A stretch of DNA of 64,000 bases from Pachyseris speciosa (taxonomy: Eukaryota; Cnidaria; Anthozoa; Scleractinia; Pachyseridae). Below the pieces are notes generated by a model. The model was not told where the DNA came from, made no database searches, and was given only the letters and a program-made list of their open reading frames with translations. The position numbers and the translations under genes were made by a program. Numbering within the stretch: position 1 is the first letter of the stretch; each line of letters starts with the position of its first letter. The stretch is taken from NCBI GenBank assembly GCA_016490735.1, contig JAEMWC010001538.1, positions 75,455 through 139,454 on the forward strand. Direction: 5' to 3'. Of this stretch, positions 59,601 to 64,000 are shown one piece after another.

Positions 59601-62600
59601 GGTTCCCATATTTAGGAGATCCCCAAAGCTGAAATTAAAGGCTAATATTAAGCAAAACATACGCAAAGGGTCACAAACAATACCCCAACTAACCCTAGCC
59701 CTCACCTCAGCCTAAAACGCAAATCTTTAGAAAAGCTTAGGGTTAGACAAAACTATTGGAGTTCCCCATATTTAGGAGATCCCAAAGCTGAAATTAAAGG
59801 CTAACATTAAACAAAACATACGCAAACGTCACAAACATTACCCCAACTAACCCTAGCCCTCACCTCAGCCTAAAATGCAAATCTTTAGAAAAGCTTAGGG
59901 TTAAACAAACTATTGCAATTCCCCATATTTAAAAATCCCCCAAAGCTGAAATTATAGGCTAACATTAAGGCAAAACATACGCAAAGGGTCACAAACATTA
60001 CCCCAACTAACCCTAGCCCTCACCTCAGCCTAAAATGCAAATCCTTAGAAAATCTTAGGGTTAGACAAAACTATTGGAATTGCCCATATTTAGGAGATCC
60101 CCAAAGCTGAATTAAAGGCTAACATTAAGCAAAACATACGCAAAATGTCACAACATTACCCCAACTAACCCTAGCCCTCACCTTCATTAAACGCAATCTT
60201 TAGAAAAGCTTAGGGTTAGACAAAACTATTGGAGTTCCCATATTTAGGAGATCCCAAAGCTGAAATTAAAGGCTAACATTAAACAATACCGCAAACGGTC
60301 ACAAACATTACCCCAACTAACCCTAGCCCTCACCTCAGCCTAAAATGCAAATCTTTAGAAAAGCTTAGGGTTAAACAAAACTATTGGCATTCCCCATATT
60401 TTAAAGATCCCCAAAGCTGAAATTATAGGCTAACATTAAGCAAAACATACGCAAAGGGTCACAAACATTACCCCAACTAACCCTAGCCTCACCTCAGCCT
60501 CAAATCCTTAGAAAATCTTAAGGGTTAGACAAAACTATTGGAATTGCCCATATTTAGGAGATCCCCAAAGCTGAAATTAAAGGCTAACATTAAGCAAAAC
60601 ATACGCAAAATGTCACAAACATTACCCCAACTAACCCTAGCCCTCACCTCAGCCTAAAACGCAAAATCTTTAGAAAAGCTTAGGGTTAGACAAAACTATT
60701 GGAATTGCCCTATTTTAGGAGATCCCCAAAGCTGAAATTATAGAATAACATTAAGCAAAACATACGCAAAGGGTCCCAAACATTACCTAACCCTAACACT
60801 CACCTCAGCCTACAACGCAAATCTTTAGAAAAGCTTAGGGTTAGACAAAACTATTGGAATTCTCAGTATTTAGGAGATCCCCAAAGCTCAAATTAATGCC
60901 TAACATTAAGCACAACATACCAAAGGGTCACAAAATTTACCCCACCTAAGCCCTCCCCTCAGCCTAAAACGCAAATCTTTAGAAAAGCTTAGGGTTAGAC
61001 AAAAACTATTGGAATTCCCCATATTTAGGAGATTCCAAAGCTGAAATTAAAGGCTAACATTAAGCAAAAACATACGCAGGGTCACAAACATTACCCCAAC
61101 TAACCCTAGCCCTCACCTCAGCCTAAAACGCAAATCTTTAGAAAAGCTTAGGGTTAGACAAAACTGTGGAATTCCCCATATTTAGGAGATCCCAAAGCTG
61201 AAATTAACTAACATTAAGCAAACCATACGCAAAGGGTCACAACATTACCCCAACTAACCCTAGCCTTCACCTCAGCCTAAAACGCAAATCTTTAGAAAAG
61301 ATTAGGGTTAGACAAAACTATTGGAATTCCCCATATTTAGGAGATCCCCAAAGCTCAAATTAATGCCTAAGATTAAGCACAACATACCCAAAGGGTCACA
61401 AACATTACCCCACTAACCCTAGCCCTCACCTCAGCCTAAAACGCAAATCTTTAGAAAGCTTAGGGTTAAACAAAACTATTGGAATTCCCCATATTTAGGA
61501 GATCCCAAAAGCTGAAATTAAAGGCTAACATTAAGCAAAACATACGCAAAGGGTCACAAACATTACCCCAACTAACCCTAGCCTCACCTCAGCCTAAAAC
61601 GCAAATCTTTAGAAAAGCTTAGGGTTAGACAAAACTAGTGGAATTCCCCATATTTAGGAGATCCCCAAAGCTGAAATTAAAGGCTAACATTAAGCAAAAC
61701 ATACTTAAAGGGTCACAAACATTACCCCAACTACCCTAGCCCTCACCTGAGGCTAAAATACAAATCTTTAGAAAAGCTTAGGGTTAGATCTATTGTAATT
61801 CCCCAAATTTAGGAGATCCCCAAAGCTGAAATTAAAGGCTAACATTAAGGAAAACGTACGCAAAGGGACACAAACATTACCCCAACTAACCCTACCGCTC
61901 ACCTCAGCCTGAAATGCAAATCTTTAGAAAAGCTTAGGGTTAGACAAAACTATTGGAATTCCCCATATTTAGAAGATCCCTAAAGCTGAAATTATAGCCT
62001 AACATTATCAAAACATACGCAAAGGGTCACAAACATTACCCCAACTAACCCTAGCCCTCACCTCAGCCTAAACGCAAATCTTTAGAAATGCTTAGGGTTA
62101 GACGAAACTATTGAATTCCCCATATTTAGGAGATCCCAAAAGCTTAAATTAAAGCTAACATTAAGCAAAACATACTTAAAGGGTCACAAACATTACCCAC
62201 GTAACCCTAGCCCTCACCTCAGGCTAAAACGCAAATCTTTAGAAAAGCTTAGGGTTAGGCAAAACTATTGGAATTCCCCATATTTAGGAGATCCCCAAAA
62301 GCTCAAATTAAAGGCTGACATTAAGCAAAACATACGCAAAGGGTCACAAACATTACCCCAACTAACCCTAGCCCTCACTTCAGCCTAAAACGCAAATCTT
62401 TAGAAAAGCTTAGGGTTAAACAAAACTATTGGAATTCCCCATATTTAGGAGATCCCAAAAGCTTAAATTAAAGCCTAACATTAAGCAAAACATACTTAAA
62501 GGGTCACAAACATTACCCCACGTAACCCTAGCCCTCACCTCAGCTAAAACGCAAATCTTTAGAAAAGCTTAGGTTGGCAAAACTATTGGAATTCCCCATA

Positions 62601-64000
62601 TTTAGGAGATCCCAAAGCTCAAATTAAAGGCTAACATTAAGCAAAACATACGCAAAGGGTCACAAACATTACCCCAACTAACCTAGCCCTCACTTCAGCC
62701 TAAACGCAAAAATCTTTAGAAAAGCTTAGGGTTAGACAAAACTATTGGAATTCCCCATATTTAGGAGATCCCCCAAGCTGAAATTAAAGGCTAACATTAA
62801 GGAAAACATACGCAAAGGGTCACAAACATTACCCCAACTAACCCTAGCCCTCACCTCAGCTTAAAACGCAAATCTTTAGCAAAGCTTACGGTTAGACAAA
62901 ACTATTGGAATTCCCCATATTTAGGAGATCCCCAAAGCTCAAATTAAAAACTAACATTAAAACAAAACGTACGCAAAGGGTCACAAACATTACCCCAACT
63001 AACCCTACCGCCCTTACCTCAGCCTAAAAACGCAAATCTTTAGAAAAGCTTAGGGTTAGACAAAACTATTGGAATTCCCATATTTAGGAGATCCGAAAGC
63101 TGAAATTAAAAGCTAACATTAAGCAAAACATACGCAAAAGAGTCACAAACATTACCCCAACTAATCCTAGCCTCACCTCAGCCTAAAACGCAAATCTTTA
63201 GAAAAGCTTAGGGTAAGACAAAACTATTGGAATTCCCCATATTTAGGAGATCCCCAAAGCTGAAGTTAAAACTAACATTAAGCAAAACAAACGCAAAGGT
63301 CAAAAACATTACCCCAACTAACCCTAGCCCTACCTCAGCCTAAAACGCAAATCTTTAGAAAAGCTTAGGGCTTAGACAAAACTACTATTGAATTCCCCAT
63401 ATTTAGGAGATACCCAAAGCTAAATTAAAGGCAAACATTAAGCAAAACATACGCAAAGGGATCACAAACATTACCCCAACTAACCTTGCCCTCACCTGAG
63501 CCTGCAACCCAAATCTTTAGAAAAGCTTAGGGTTAGACAAAACTTTTGGAATTCCCCATATTTATGAGATCCCCTTAGCTGAAATTAAAGGCTAACATTA
63601 AGCAAAACATACGCCAAAGGGTCAGAAACATTACCCCAACTAACCTTAGCCTTCACCTCAGCCTAAAACGCAAAATCTTTAGAAAAGCTTAGCGTTAGAC
63701 AAACTATTGGAATTCCCCATATTTAGGAGATCCCCAAAGCTGAAATTAAAGGCTAACATTAAGCAAAACATACGCAAAGGGTCACAAAACATTACCCCAA
63801 CTAACCCTAGCCCTCACCTCAGCCTAAAACGCAAATCTTTAGAAAAGCTTAGGGTTAGAAGAAACTATTCGAATTCGCCATATTTAGGAGATCCCCAAAG
63901 CTGAAATTAAAAGCTAACATTAAACAAAACATACGCAAACGGTCACAAACATTACCCAAACTAACCCTAGCCCTAACCTCAGCCTAAAACGCAAATCTTT
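59601..64000 (-). repeat. satellite subfamily B/C, reversed, highly regular, open at the window edge
   Basis: About 28 units of about 158 bp: AATCTTTAGAAAAGCTTAGG, GTTAGACAAAACTATTGGAA, TTCCCCATATTTAGGAGATC, CCCAAAGCTGAAATTAAAGG, CTAACATTAAGCAAAACATA, CGCAAAGGGTCACAAACATT, ACCCCAACTAACCCTAGCCC, TCACCTCAGCCTAAAACGC. Much more homogeneous than the left end of the array. Read in reverse it matches subfamily C of 29.9-40.5 kb rather than A. Confidence 0.93.

Noticed and set aside
34367..63904. Many short open frames with the shared motif YIWGIPIVSSNPK or NYWNSPYVGDPQ
   Set aside because: They are the two-strand translations of the 160-bp satellite. The period is not a multiple of three, so each frame closes after one or two units, and no splice or start context is conserved.
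29879..64000. CRISPR array
   Set aside because: Units are head-to-tail without unique spacers, 160 bp long and diverged. The context is eukaryotic.
29879..64000. True chromosome end (telomere)
   Set aside because: No uninterrupted TTAGGG array longer than a few units is present. Motifs are embedded in a 160-bp unit, so the array is an interstitial or subtelomeric satellite at most.

Overview
The window looks like nuclear DNA of an invertebrate animal, most likely an anthozoan cnidarian such as a stony coral. The evidence is a four-exon gene with GT-AG introns, TTAGGG-type (animal) telomere motifs inside a satellite, and animal-type L2/CR1-like LINEs, a Penelope-like element, a BEL/Pao retrotransposon, tRNA-derived SINEs and many MITEs. 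The coral assignment rests on general resemblance of repeats and is inference. There are no operons and no bacterial features.

Left part (1-11.3 kb): one small secreted cationic peptide gene on the minus strand (645-994, probable 5'-UTR intron), then a series of dead LINE fragments (1689-2400, 4405-5035, 5747-7830). These are followed by an inverted-plus-tandem array of tRNA-derived repeat units bounded by a 12-bp direct repeat (7830-8799).

Middle part (11.3-25.0 kb): one convincing conserved gene on the minus strand, an ASRGL1-type isoaspartyl peptidase/L-asparaginase with four exons (25019-24870, 17285-17138, 12546-12232, 11662-11301) that join in phase to 324 codons. Its two long introns carry a SINE, a LINE 3' end, a 168-bp tandem satellite (14.69-16.51 kb), several MITEs and an odd region with 18 copies of GTATAC in 1.35 kb (18.39-19.75 kb).

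25.0-29.9 kb: intergenic DNA packed with inverted-repeat elements, including one with an 8-bp target duplication (27679-28667) and a 159-bp near-perfect hairpin (29221-29379).

29.9-64.0 kb: a very long array of a roughly 160-bp satellite, on the order of 140 units, continuing off the right edge. Each unit carries telomere-like CTAACCCTAA and TTAGGGTTAG motifs facing each other about 40 bases apart. The array changes orientation several times and is roughly mirror-symmetric about 45.38 kb: TTAGGG-forward units of one subfamily, then a second subfamily, then the second subfamily reversed, then the first reversed. It has accumulated insertions: a Penelope-like GIY-YIG fragment, a hAT-like foldback MITE, other MITEs, two LINE fragments and a 6.2-kb BEL/Pao pseudo-element with only one LTR. 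Short open frames in this region are translations of the satellite, not genes.
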